Assembly: GCF_029094505.1 (NCBI RefSeq)
Contig: NZ_CP119108.1
Coordinates: 1,054,001-1,118,000, forward strand
DNA length: 64,000 nt
Direction of reading: 5' to 3'
Source of the DNA: Microbacterium horticulturae
Lineage (GTDB): Bacteria; Actinomycetota; Actinomycetes; Actinomycetales; Microbacteriaceae
Of the stretch, positions 34,759-43,086 are shown piece by piece (within the stretch, counting starts at the first letter, position 1; every line of letters starts with the position of its first letter). The notes under the pieces are model-generated. The model was not told the origin of the DNA. It searched no databases and was given only the letters and a program-made list of their open reading frames with translations. A program made the position numbers and the translations under genes.

Positions 34759-36411
34759 TCAGGCGGGACGCTCGGGGTCCGACGCCGGGGTCTCGTGCTC
34801 GGGATACGGCACCGGCCACACCGGTTCGGGCACGGCCCAGCCCGCGTCGCGCAGCGCGCGACGGGCCAGTTCGCGGGCCGAATACGGCGCACGGCGGCCA
34901 CGGATGTCGCGGTAGTCCTGGTGTCCGGGACCGGCCCAGAGCACGGCGTCGCCGTCGCCGACGAGCTTCACCGTCTCGCGGATCGCCCGCTCGGGCGGCG
35001 TGTACTCGTAGATCTCGGCGTCGGGCCGGGCCTTGCGCGCCCCGGCGACGAGCGTCGCGCGGATCGCGTCGGGGTCTTCGAAGCGCGGGTGGTGGTCGGT
35101 CACCACGAGGATGTCGCTGCCCTCTACCGCGGTGCGTGCCATGTCGTAGCGCTTGGAGGCGTCGCGGTCGCCGTCGGCGCCGAACAGCATCACGACGGTG
35201 CCGGGGGTCACCCGTCGCACGGCGGCGAGGGTCTTCTCGAACGCGTCGGGGGAGTGCCCGAAGTCGACGTAGATCGCCGGGCCCTCCGGCCCCGACACGA
35301 GCTGCGTGCGCCCCGGCAGATAGGCGTCGATGCGCTCGCCGTCGAGCGCTGTGACGAGGCGCTCCCAGGTGTAGCCCGCCTGCAGCGCCATCACGATCGC
35401 AAGGCCCGCATTGGCAGCCATGTGTCGGCCGATCGTCGGCACGACCGTGGTCAACGACCGTCCGTCGCGCGCGGTCAGGGTGAAACGCGTGCCGTCCTGG
35501 CGCTCCTCGACGATGTCGACGCGCCAGTCGGCGTCGGCGTCGGGGGCCACGGCGATCGCCGGGGTGATGATCGTCTCGTACGGCACCTCGCAGCGCGCCG
35601 CGACATCCGCCCCCGCCGCTGAATCGAGGCAGATCACTGCGCGCCGCGACCGGTCGGGCCGGAACAGCGGCAGCTTCGCCTCGAAGTACTCCTGCATGTC
35701 GGCGTAGTCGTCGAGATGATCGTGACTGAGGTTCGTGAACGCGGCGACGTCGAACATCAGCCCGTCGACGCGGTGCCGGCTCAGCGCCTGCGCGCTCACC
35801 TCGACAGCGACCGCTTCGACGCCGCGCTCGCGCATGAGCGCCAGCAGCGCGTGGAACTCCGACGCCTCGGGCGTCGTCAGCCGCGACACGATGACCTCGC
35901 CCGCGATGTGCCGTTCCGCCGTCGACGACAACCCCGTCACGACGCCCAGCTGGTCGAGGATGCCCTCGAGGATGTGCGACACGCTCGTCTTGCCGTTCGT
36001 GCCGGTGGTGCCCAGCAGCAGCGGCAGCTTGTCGTCGGCGCCGGTGCCGTACGCCCATGCCGACAGCTCGCCGAGGCGTGCGCGCGGGTCGTCGACCACG
36101 ACGATCGGCAGTCCCGCGTCGGTGGCGGCCTCGGCTCCTGCGGCGTCGGTGATCACGGCTACGGCGCCCTTCGCGGCGGCCTCGGCCGCGAACTCGGCGC
36201 CGTGTCGATTCACCCCGCGGATAGCGACGAACGCCTCGCCCGGCCGCAGATCGGCGGTGGCCAGCGTGACGCCGGTGAGGGTGACACCGGCCGCATCACC
36301 GCGCACCTCACCGTCGACACGATCGGCGAGCTCGCTGAGGGAACGGACGGGAGGGTGCTCCGGGCGGAGCACAGGAGGCAGATGGGATGCTGCGGAAGAC
36401 GCGTCGATCAT
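34759..36411 (-). CDS. Mur ligase of the MurE type
   Basis: 550 residues in the MurE order: N-terminal UDP-binding domain (1-125), ATP-binding central domain with GTTGTNGKTS (about 134-143) and C-terminal ligase domain. Such enzymes add the third residue of the peptidoglycan stem peptide to UDP-MurNAc-L-Ala-D-Glu. Where diaminopimelate enzymes carry DNPR, this protein has DHHPR, so a different amino acid (or a different acceptor) is likely; Microbacteriaceae have unusual group-B peptidoglycan. It is not next to other mur/fts genes, so it may be a second copy beside the one in the division cluster. Confidence 0.85.
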   Translation of the reverse strand: MIDASSAASHLPPVLRPEHPPVRSLSELADRVDGEVRGDAAGVTLTGVTLATADLRPGEAFVAIRGVNRHGAEFAAEAAAKGAVAVITDAAGAEAATDAGLPIVVVDDPRARLGELSAWAYGTGADDKLPLLLGTTGTNGKTSVSHILEGILDQLGVVTGLSSTAERHIAGEVIVSRLTTPEASEFHALLALMRERGVEAVAVEVSAQALSRHRVDGLMFDVAAFTNLSHDHLDDYADMQEYFEAKLPLFRPDRSRRAVICLDSAAGADVAARCEVPYETIITPAIAVAPDADADWRVDIVEERQDGTRFTLTARDGRSLTTVVPTIGRHMAANAGLAIVMALQAGYTWERLVTALDGERIDAYLPGRTQLVSGPEGPAIYVDFGHSPDAFEKTLAAVRRVTPGTVVMLFGADGDRDASKRYDMARTAVEGSDILVVTDHHPRFEDPDAIRATLVAGARKARPDAEIYEYTPPERAIRETVKLVGDGDAVLWAGPGHQDYRDIRGRRAPYSARELARRALRDAGWAVPEPVWPVPYPEHETPASDPERPA

Positions 36412-36422
36412 GGCCGCTCTAT

Positions 36423-36440
36423 CTTCTCATTACTGAGAAG
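36423..36440. promoter_or_regulatory. Inverted repeat upstream of the MurE-like gene
   Basis: CTTCTCA-TTAC-TGAGAAG: perfect 7-bp arms with a 4-nt spacer, 11 nt upstream of the MurE-like start. There is no adjacent T-run in either direction, so an operator or 5' hairpin is more likely than a terminator. Low certainty. Confidence 0.35.
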
Positions 36441-36509
36441 CCGTGGACGGCGCTGATCGGTCGAACCCGCCCCGTCGCAGCGATGGCCACGACGGGGCGG
36501 GCGCACCGG

Positions 36510-37178
36510 TCAGCTCTTGCTCGACCGCCGGCGCAGGCCGATCCCCGCGAGCACGAGGGCGACGACGCCCGCGACGAGTCCGCCGCCGGCCAACCAGCGC
36601 GCGACCGGGTCGCTGTTCGCGGCGGTCGTCGTGGCGGCCGTACCGGTCGCGTCGTCGCCGTCAGTGGTGGGGGTTGCAACCCCGATCGTCACCGACGGCG
36701 CCGGGTTGTCGAGGTCGTCGCGGGTCTGCCCCTGCTTCGGGATCTGGCTCCACGATGTCGAGCCGACGACGCACTTCTGCTCGACGGGGAAGGCGATCGT
36801 CTCGCCCTTCGCCGAGGTGTCGAACAGCGCATCGACGCCGACCGAAGCCGCAACGCCCGACTCGATGGGGGAGTCGGCCGTGAACGTGATCGAGGTGGGC
36901 ACGCCGTCGTCGCCGAGCGTGCGGTCGATCGTCCAGCCGCCCTGGTAGACGGGGGTCGCATTGCCGACCCCATCCGGGATGGTGATGGTCAGTGAGCGGG
37001 TCGGCGAGTCGTCGCAACCGTGGTGGAAGCCGAACGTCAGCGGCGTCGTCGCCCCGGCGGGGGCGTCGGTGGGGTCGACCTCGACGTGGGCGGACGCGGC
37101 CAGCGGCACGCCGACGGCGAGCACGGCGCCGGCGGCGACGCCGAGGGCGATGCGGGTGGACAGATGGGTACGGGACAT
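36510..37178 (-). CDS. YcnI/DUF1775 family copper-binding protein
   Basis: 222 residues. A signal peptide ends at ASA, so the mature protein starts with His-Val-Glu, the N-terminal His that binds Cu(II) in the YcnI family. The DUF1775 domain follows (FGFHHGCDDSP, YQGGW, KCVVGSTSW), then a Thr-rich linker and a C-terminal helix with RRRSSKS, which anchors it to the membrane facing outward. It lies downstream of a His/Met-rich membrane protein, so the pair probably handles copper at the cell surface. Confidence 0.9.
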   Translation of the reverse strand: MSRTHLSTRIALGVAAGAVLAVGVPLAASAHVEVDPTDAPAGATTPLTFGFHHGCDDSPTRSLTITIPDGVGNATPVYQGGWTIDRTLGDDGVPTSITFTADSPIESGVAASVGVDALFDTSAKGETIAFPVEQKCVVGSTSWSQIPKQGQTRDDLDNPAPSVTIGVATPTTDGDDATGTAATTTAANSDPVARWLAGGGLVAGVVALVLAGIGLRRRSSKS

Positions 37179-37278
37179 GGGTTCTCTTTCGTATGGATGC
37201 GCGCGAGCGCGCGAAGGTACGGCCGCGCGACGGGTCGCCGGATGACGACCGCACGAAGCGCGGAACCGCGAGGAGTGG

Positions 37279-37860
37279 TCAGGCCGGCAGCGGGGGACCG
37301 CGGCGCCCCACGCCGGCGACCAGCAGCACGGTGCGCGGGCGCGGGGCCCGGAACGTGGCCCGCACGCAGCGCATGGTCACCGGGTGCGGAAGGCGCATGA
37401 TGCGCAGCGGGAGGAGGCGATGGATGCCGCGGCCGGCCGCGCGCAGCATCCACTCGCCGCGATGCAGCATGATGACCGTCACGATCGCCGCGGTCAGGTG
37501 CGCGAACGACATCGGGTCATGGGCCATGACCGGCGCGCCGGTCGTCATCATGTGGCCGCCCATGTGGGCGTGGTCGCCGCCGGTGAACACCACGGTCGAA
37601 CCACTGCCGAACAGGGCGAACGCACCGTGGAACACGAGTTGCGCCACGAGCACGGCCGCCGTCGTGCGCATCACCGAGGGCCGCTTGCCGACCAGCGCCA
37701 CGGCCGGGGGCGCAGCCAAGACTGCGGCGACGCCGAGAAGCAGCGGTGCGGGGGCGTCGCCGCCGGCGACGGTGTGGGCGAGGGCGGCCAGCAGCACGGT
37801 CACCGCCGACGCGACGACACCGCGCAGCGCGCGCACTCGTCGGTCGGGGGGAGTGTCCAC
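37279..37860 (-). CDS. His/Met-rich membrane protein, copper-associated
   Basis: 193 residues from a GTG. About four hydrophobic segments (roughly 14-30, 37-55, 65-85, 118-135) flank a loop rich in metal-binding residues: DHAHMGGHMMTTGAPVMAH. The C-terminus is basic. No named family was recognised, but genes like this accompany YcnI in actinobacteria. It is the upstream member of a probable two-gene unit (100-bp gap, same strand). A role in copper binding or transfer is inference from the loop composition and neighbour. Confidence 0.7.
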   Translation of the reverse strand: MDTPPDRRVRALRGVVASAVTVLLAALAHTVAGGDAPAPLLLGVAAVLAAPPAVALVGKRPSVMRTTAAVLVAQLVFHGAFALFGSGSTVVFTGGDHAHMGGHMMTTGAPVMAHDPMSFAHLTAAIVTVIMLHRGEWMLRAAGRGIHRLLPLRIMRLPHPVTMRCVRATFRAPRPRTVLLVAGVGRRGPPLPA

Positions 37861-37917
37861 GTCTCCAGCGTAGACGTCACGGCAGACTCAAAGCCGCTCC
37901 CGGTAGCGTGGGGGATC

Positions 37918-39195
37918 GTGACCGTCCTCGCCTTCGTCATCGGCATCATCCTGATGCTCGTGGGTCTCGCCGTCTCGATCGCCCTGCACGAGATGGGCCA
38001 TCTGCTGCCCGCGAAGAAGTTCGGCGTGCGCGTCGGCCAGTACATGATCGGGTTCGGTCCCACTATCTGGTCGAAGCGCAAGGGCGAGACCGAGTACGGC
38101 TTCAAGGCGATTCCGCTGGGGGGCTACATCTCGATGGCGGGCATGTACCCTCCTTCGCCGAAGGAGGCCGCACGCGGCGGACGTGCCGGTGGCGGCTTCT
38201 TCGCGACGATGGTGCAGGACGCCCGCGCCGCCAACGATGAGACGCTCGAGGGCGATGACGACGCCCGCACGTTCTACCGGCTGCCCGTCTACAAGCGTGT
38301 GATCGTGATGCTCGGCGGCCCGATCATGAACCTCGTGCTGGCGGCCGTGCTGTTCACGATCGCGCTGTCGGGCATCGGCGTGCAGACGGCGACGACCACG
38401 ATCGCGCAGGTCAGTCAGTGCCTTCCCGCTGACACGACGGCGACGTCGTGCGCGGCATCCGACCCCGTCTCGCCCGCGACCCAGGCGGGCTTCGAACCCG
38501 GCGATGAGATCGTGTCGGTCGACGGCACCGCTGTCGACACGTTCGCCGAGGCATCGGCGCTCATCCAGAAGTCGGCGGGCGAGAGCATTCCGGTCGTCGT
38601 GCGCCGGGGCGGCGCCGAGCAGACGCTCACCCTCACGCCCGCCGCGCGCGACGTCAACGGACAGACCGTCGGCTTCGCGGGCATCACCTCGCAGATCGCC
38701 TACGTGCATCAGCCGATCTGGTCGGGTGTGCAGATGACCGGGCAGAATGTCGGGGCGGTCGCCGAGATCATCGTGCAGCTGCCGCAGAAGCTCTACGGCG
38801 TCGTGCACTCGATGGTCACCGGGGGCGAGCGCGATCCCAACAGTCCGCTGTCGCCGGTGGGCGTGGGTGTACTCGCGGGCGAAGCGGCGTCGTCGAGCGC
38901 GCCGATCCTGGACCGGGTGTCGTTCTTCCTGATGCTTCTGGCGTCGCTGAACGTGTCGCTGTTCGTGTTCAACCTCGTGCCGCTGCTGCCGTTGGACGGC
39001 GGTCACGTCGTCGTCGCGTTGTGGGACGGCGTCAAGCGCGCGTGGTCGAAGCTGTTCCGGCGCCCGCCGCCGAAGCCGGTGGATGCCACCCGCCTGGTAC
39101 CCGTCACATTCGTCGTCGTGATCGCGCTGGTGGTGATGGGCGGCATCCTCATCCTCGCCGACCTCGTCAACCCGATCTCGCTGCTCGGGCAGTAG
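37918..39195 (+). CDS. Site-2 protease (RseP/Rip1-like M50 metalloprotease with PDZ domain)
   Basis: 425 residues from the GTG at 37918; TAGCGT lies 8 nt upstream. The zinc site HEMGH is at 24-28 in the first membrane helix and the third ligand is in PLLPLDGGHVV near 355. A PDZ domain (about 165-260, with AGFEPGDEIVSVDGT) lies between. It cuts transmembrane substrates such as anti-sigma factors. Actinobacteria usually have dxr-rip1-ispG side by side; here it lies 4.9 kb from dxr and 2.1 kb from ispG. Confidence 0.95.
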   Translation: MTVLAFVIGIILMLVGLAVSIALHEMGHLLPAKKFGVRVGQYMIGFGPTIWSKRKGETEYGFKAIPLGGYISMAGMYPPSPKEAARGGRAGGGFFATMVQDARAANDETLEGDDDARTFYRLPVYKRVIVMLGGPIMNLVLAAVLFTIALSGIGVQTATTTIAQVSQCLPADTTATSCAASDPVSPATQAGFEPGDEIVSVDGTAVDTFAEASALIQKSAGESIPVVVRRGGAEQTLTLTPAARDVNGQTVGFAGITSQIAYVHQPIWSGVQMTGQNVGAVAEIIVQLPQKLYGVVHSMVTGGERDPNSPLSPVGVGVLAGEAASSSAPILDRVSFFLMLLASLNVSLFVFNLVPLLPLDGGHVVVALWDGVKRAWSKLFRRPPPKPVDATRLVPVTFVVVIALVVMGGILILADLVNPISLLGQ

Positions 39196-39198
39196 GGG

Positions 39199-41097
39199 CT
39201 AGCCGAGCGCGTGCGCGACGAGGCGCTCGAGCGTGCGCATCCCGTCGCGCGAGAGGATCGACTCCAGGTGCCCCTGCACCGAAGCGGTGTGTGCGCCGCG
39301 CAGCGCGTGGACGTCACCCGCGGCATCCGCCGCCACTTCCACGTCGCCGACGGCGCTCGTGCCCGGTGACACTCGCGCGGTGAAGGTGTTGTAGAAGCCG
39401 ATCGAAGCCTGCTCGCCGAACACGTCGACGGTCTTCTGCAACCCCTGGTGCGGCTGCGCCAGCGGGGACAGATCGATGCCGAGCGTGTCGGCGAGGATCT
39501 GGTGACTCAGGCACACAGCCAGCAGCGGCGCGCCGGCCGCACGGCGTCGCGCCACGACCTCGCGCATGCGCGCGATGCGCGCGCTGGACGTGTCGCGCGG
39601 GTCGCCCGGGCCGGGGCCGGCGACCAGCAGATCGGCGGCGTCGACCTCGGCGTCGGTCGCGGCATCCCATCCCGCTATCCGCACCTCGAGCCCGAGGTGG
39701 CGCAGCTGGTGCGCGAGCATCGTCGTGAAGCGATCTTCGGCGTCGACGACGAGCGCCGAGCGTCCGGCGAAGGGCACGTCGGCGTCGGTGCCCTGCGGGG
39801 TGAGCCAGAACGGTGCCAGGCGGGCATTGCGCGATGCCAGCAGCTCGGCGATCTCGGGGTCGTCGGCAAGCAGCCGACGCGGGGTGGCGGGCTGGTCGTC
39901 ATCGGCGGCCTCGGCCTGCAGATCGCGCTCGACCGCGCCGATCGCGCCGAGCACGCCCGCGGCCTTTCCGTGGGTCTCGCTGACCTCGCCGTACGGATCG
40001 GAGTGGCGGACCAGCGTCGCGCCGACCGGCACGCGCAGCCGGCCGTCCTTCAGATACGCGGTGCGGATGAGGATCGGCGCGTCGAGGTCGTGCGTCGCGT
40101 CGTCGACAGTGAGCGTCTCACGCGGGGTGAACAGGGCGGCCACGCCCGAGTAGTAGCCGCGCGGCGTCGTTTCATGCCGCGCGATCACCGTGCACGCATT
40201 CTGCATGGGCGAGCCGGTCACCGTCGGCGCGAACATCGTCTCGCGCAGAATGTCGCGGGGGTCGAGCCGGCTGCGACCGCGCAGCACGTATTCGGTGTGG
40301 GTCAGCCGCGACATCTCCTTGAGATGCGGACCGGTGATGCGCCCGCCGTCGGAGCAGACCGCGCTCATCATCTTGAGCTCTTCGTCGACGACCATGAAGA
40401 GCTCTTCGGTCTCCTTGGTCGAACTCAGGAACTCCCGCAGGGTCGCGACCGTGGCACCACCGGCGGGGTGGCGGAACGTGCCCGAGATCGGGTTCATCGT
40501 CACGACGCCGTCCTGCGCGCTGACATGTGCCTCGGGGCTCGCGCCGACGGCGATGTGGCCGGGCGTGGAGATGACGAACGTCCAGTACGCGCCGCGTTCG
40601 TGTTCGAGCAGTGCGCGGAACCACGTGAGCGCCGCGATGTGCGGCTCGGTGTCGACGTCGGCGGTGAAGTCGCGGCGGATGACGAAGTTCGCACCCTCGC
40701 CGCGCCCGATCTCATCGCGGATGACAGTGCGCACGGTCTCGGCGTAGTCGTCGTCGGGGATGTCGAAGCCGGCGTCGCCCAGCGGCACCGGTGTCGTCGG
40801 CAGTGCAACGACGACATCGGCGCGCGGCAGCGTCGTGTGCTGCGTGACGACGAGGCAGCGCAGCGGCGCATCGTCGTCGTGGCAGGCGAAACCGCGTTCG
40901 CGCACCTGCCGGAAGGGAACCAGCGCGAGCACTTCGCGGGCCGTGCCCGCGGCATCCACCAGCGGAATGTCGGCGAGCAGATCGACGTCGACGACCTCGC
41001 CGGTGAGCAGCTCGACGGTGTCGACGTCGCGCGCGAGAAGAGCGAATGGACGCTCGCGCAGCGCGGTGAGGAGGGCGGGTACGTCGGTCGGTGTCAT
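39199..41097 (-). CDS. Fused TrpE-TrpG-type anthranilate synthase (PhzE-like family)
   Basis: 632 residues. Residues 1-420 form a chorismate-binding domain (MNPISGTFRHPAGG, FAPTVTGSPMQNA) and 430-632 a class I glutamine amidotransferase with nucleophile Cys in VCLSHQ and the His-Glu pair in QGHLES. The fold order is that of Streptomyces-type fused anthranilate synthases and of PhzE (2-amino-2-deoxyisochorismate synthase). No phenazine genes are near, and a Trp-Trp leader peptide with an attenuator lies directly upstream, so anthranilate production for tryptophan is the better call. Its stop is 3 nt from that of the S2P gene. Confidence 0.88.
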   Translation of the reverse strand: MTPTDVPALLTALRERPFALLARDVDTVELLTGEVVDVDLLADIPLVDAAGTAREVLALVPFRQVRERGFACHDDDAPLRCLVVTQHTTLPRADVVVALPTTPVPLGDAGFDIPDDDYAETVRTVIRDEIGRGEGANFVIRRDFTADVDTEPHIAALTWFRALLEHERGAYWTFVISTPGHIAVGASPEAHVSAQDGVVTMNPISGTFRHPAGGATVATLREFLSSTKETEELFMVVDEELKMMSAVCSDGGRITGPHLKEMSRLTHTEYVLRGRSRLDPRDILRETMFAPTVTGSPMQNACTVIARHETTPRGYYSGVAALFTPRETLTVDDATHDLDAPILIRTAYLKDGRLRVPVGATLVRHSDPYGEVSETHGKAAGVLGAIGAVERDLQAEAADDDQPATPRRLLADDPEIAELLASRNARLAPFWLTPQGTDADVPFAGRSALVVDAEDRFTTMLAHQLRHLGLEVRIAGWDAATDAEVDAADLLVAGPGPGDPRDTSSARIARMREVVARRRAAGAPLLAVCLSHQILADTLGIDLSPLAQPHQGLQKTVDVFGEQASIGFYNTFTARVSPGTSAVGDVEVAADAAGDVHALRGAHTASVQGHLESILSRDGMRTLERLVAHALG

Positions 41098-41131
41098 CGC
41101 CGGCCTTTCATCAGGGGTAGGACGGCCAACG

Positions 41132-41154
41132 AAAAGACCGCCCCGGGGGCGGTC
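41132..41154 (-). terminator. Intrinsic terminator of the trp attenuator
   Basis: Read on the minus strand: GACCGCCCC, one-base centre, GGGGCGGTC, followed by TTTT. It lies between the leader peptide stop and the gene start. GGCGGT at 41175-41180 can pair with its 5' arm, giving the alternative antiterminator. Confidence 0.85.
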
Positions 41155-41180
41155 GTGGGATCGTACGCGAACACACCGCC

Positions 41181-41216
41181 TCAGCGGGTGGGCCACCAGG
41201 AGGCGTTCGCGAACAT
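41181..41216 (-). CDS. trpL: trp leader peptide MFANASWWPTR
   Basis: Eleven codons and a TGA, with tandem Trp codons at positions 7-8. Ribosome stalling at these codons when charged tRNA-Trp is scarce would favour the antiterminator over the terminator at 41132-41154. There is no Shine-Dalgarno, but a TACGTT −10 (41223-41228) lies 6 nt upstream of the ATG, so the peptide is probably read from a leaderless transcript. The MFA...WW pattern resembles Streptomyces trp leaders. Confidence 0.85.
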   Translation of the reverse strand: MFANASWWPTR

Positions 41217-41222
41217 GGGGCG

Positions 41223-41228
41223 AACGTA
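41223..41228 (-). promoter_or_regulatory. −10 element for the trp leader transcript
   Basis: TACGTT on the minus strand, preceded by TGG, 6 nt before the leader ATG. Fits a TANNNT −10 with transcription starting at or next to the A of the ATG. Confidence 0.5.
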
Positions 41229-41254
41229 CCACAGCGCGCGCGGCGGTGCGCACG

Positions 41255-41266
41255 TGTGACGTCACA
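41255..41266. promoter_or_regulatory. 12-bp perfect palindrome between trp leader and ispG
   Basis: TGTGACGTCACA is its own reverse complement. It lies about 27 bp upstream of the trp −10 and 34 bp upstream of the ispG start, so a bound protein could affect either promoter. The half-site TGTGA recalls CRP/GlxR sites but the spacing is too short for the usual form. Confidence 0.4.
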
Positions 41267-41300
41267 GTGCGTCGCGCGGGGCGCGGCGTAGGCTGGGCGC

Positions 41301-42452
41301 GTGTCAGCTGTGAATCTCGGGATGCCGCATGTACCGGCCGTGCTCTCACCCCGCCGTAAGAGCAGGCAGATCCGCGTGGGCGACGTGCTCGTCGGGGGCG
41401 ACGCTCCGGTGACCGTGCAGTCGATGACGACCACCCCCACCACCGACATCAACGCGACGCTGCAGCAGATCGCTAAGCTGACCGCCGCCGGCTGCGACAT
41501 CGTGCGCGTCGCGGTGCCCAGTCAAGACGACGCCGACGCCCTGCCGATCATCGCGCGCAAGAGCCGCATTCCGGTGATCGCCGACATCCACTTCCAGCCG
41601 AAATACGTGTTCCAGGCCATCGATGCCGGGTGCGGCGCGGTGCGCGTGAACCCGGGCAACATCCGCCAGTTCGACGACAAGGTGGGCGAGATCGCGCGTG
41701 CGGCGAAAGATGCCGGCGTCTCGCTGCGCATCGGCGTGAACGCCGGGTCGCTCGACAAGCGGCTGCTGGAGAAATACGGCACCGCAACGCCTGAGGCACT
41801 CGTCGAGAGTGCCGTGTGGGAGGCCTCGTTGTTCGAGGAGCACGACTTTCACGACTTCAAGATCTCGGTCAAGCACCACGACCCGGTAATGATGGTCAAG
41901 GCATACCGCCTGCTGGCCGAGCGCGGCGACTGGCCGCTGCACCTCGGAGTGACCGAAGCAGGTCCCGCCCTGCAGGGCACGGTGAAGTCCGCGACGGCAT
42001 TCGGGATTCTGCTCGGTGAGGGTATCGGCGACACGATCCGGGTGTCGCTGTCGGCGCCGCCGGTCGAAGAGGTCAAGGTGGGCCTGCAGATTCTGCAGTC
42101 GCTGGGACTGCGGGAACGGACGCTCGAGATCGTGTCGTGCCCCTCGTGCGGACGCGCACAGGTCGATGTGTACACGCTCGCCGAGTCGGTGACCGAGGGG
42201 CTGAAAGACTTGACGGTGCCGCTGCGCGTGGCCGTCATGGGATGCGTCGTGAACGGACCCGGCGAGGCCCGCGAGGCGGATCTGGGCGTGGCATCCGGCA
42301 ACGGCAAGGGACAGATCTTCGTGAAGGGCGAGGTGATCCGCACGGTGCCCGAGGCGGAGATCGTCGAGACCCTCATCGCTGAGGCGAACCGCATCGCGGC
42401 CGAGATGGGGCCGGATGCCGGCATCGGCGCCGCGCAGGTCGTCACCGCCTGA
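41301..42452 (+). CDS. ispG: 4-hydroxy-3-methylbut-2-en-1-yl diphosphate synthase
   Basis: 383 residues from the GTG at 41301 (TAGGCT 6 nt upstream, no Shine-Dalgarno). TIM-barrel N-terminus with VQSMTTTPT and an iron-sulfur C-terminal domain with CPSCGR (about 278) and CVVNGPGEA (about 313), giving the three Cys and one Glu for the 4Fe-4S cluster. It carries out the reductive dehydration to HMBPP in the non-mevalonate pathway, two steps after the dxr-begun branch in this window. Confidence 0.96.
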   Translation: MSAVNLGMPHVPAVLSPRRKSRQIRVGDVLVGGDAPVTVQSMTTTPTTDINATLQQIAKLTAAGCDIVRVAVPSQDDADALPIIARKSRIPVIADIHFQPKYVFQAIDAGCGAVRVNPGNIRQFDDKVGEIARAAKDAGVSLRIGVNAGSLDKRLLEKYGTATPEALVESAVWEASLFEEHDFHDFKISVKHHDPVMMVKAYRLLAERGDWPLHLGVTEAGPALQGTVKSATAFGILLGEGIGDTIRVSLSAPPVEEVKVGLQILQSLGLRERTLEIVSCPSCGRAQVDVYTLAESVTEGLKDLTVPLRVAVMGCVVNGPGEAREADLGVASGNGKGQIFVKGEVIRTVPEAEIVETLIAEANRIAAEMGPDAGIGAAQVVTA

Positions 42453-42460
42453 GCCGGTCG

Positions 42461-42491
42461 GCGCTCGCCTAGGTTATCAACGGGCGAGGCG
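42461..42491. terminator. Terminator-like hairpin after ispG
   Basis: GCGCTCGCC pairs with GGCGAGGCGC (one-base bulge) across a 12-nt loop, just after the ispG stop and before the convergent VOC gene. There is no U-tract, so activity is uncertain. Confidence 0.4.
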
Positions 42492-42568
42492 CGGGAGCAG
42501 GTATGCGGCGGCTATTCGCGAGCTTCCGGCAGCACGGCGCGACGCGATGGTCGCGGCAACCCGTCGCC

Positions 42569-42997
42569 TCACTGCAGGCAGAACTCATTCCCCTCGGGAT
42601 CGCGCAGCTGGTAGTAGAGCTCGGGCCACGGGCCCCACTGCTGGTCGACGAGCCGCACCACCGACGCGCCCAGCGCCACGAGTCTCTCCTTCTCGGCGTC
42701 GAGCTGCTCGAGCCTGCTGCCCGGCCCGTCACGCGGCACGGTGATGTCGAGGTGTATCCGGTTGCGCCCGGTCTTGGGCCCGTCGGCGTGGTGGAAGAAC
42801 ATGCGCGGTCCGACCCCCTGCGGATCCTCGGCCAGCCCGCGCGACGTCAGGTCGGGCTCGGTCAGTCCCGACGCCAGCAACTGCTCCTTCAGCACGCCCT
42901 CGAACTCCTGGTACGGGTACCCGAACACATCCGACCAGAAGCGCGCCAGCGCGGGCGGATCCTCCGCGTAGAACACGATGTTGCCGAGTGTGACCAT
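42569..42997 (-). CDS. VOC-fold (glyoxalase/bleomycin-resistance superfamily) protein
   Basis: 142 residues from an ATG with GAGGAGGA upstream. The βαβββ pattern of a VOC domain runs from IVFYAEDPPALARFWSDVFG to YYQLRDPEGNEFCLQ, the classic C-terminal end. Metal ligands are incomplete by eye, and the family covers dioxygenases, glyoxalases and resistance proteins, so no activity is assigned. The frame extends upstream to 43078 but without a ribosome site. Confidence 0.87.
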   Translation of the reverse strand: MVTLGNIVFYAEDPPALARFWSDVFGYPYQEFEGVLKEQLLASGLTEPDLTSRGLAEDPQGVGPRMFFHHADGPKTGRNRIHLDITVPRDGPGSRLEQLDAEKERLVALGASVVRLVDQQWGPWPELYYQLRDPEGNEFCLQ

Positions 42998-43086
42998 GTT
43001 TCCTCCTCGAGACCGGTGCCCCCACCGTAGACCGGGCGTCCGACATCGCTTGATACCCTGACATCCGCACACCCACAAGGAGTCCC

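Noticed and set aside
39199..41097. Phenazine biosynthesis (PhzE) call
   Set aside because: Domain order fits, but no other phz gene is present and the Trp-Trp attenuator points to tryptophan synthesis.
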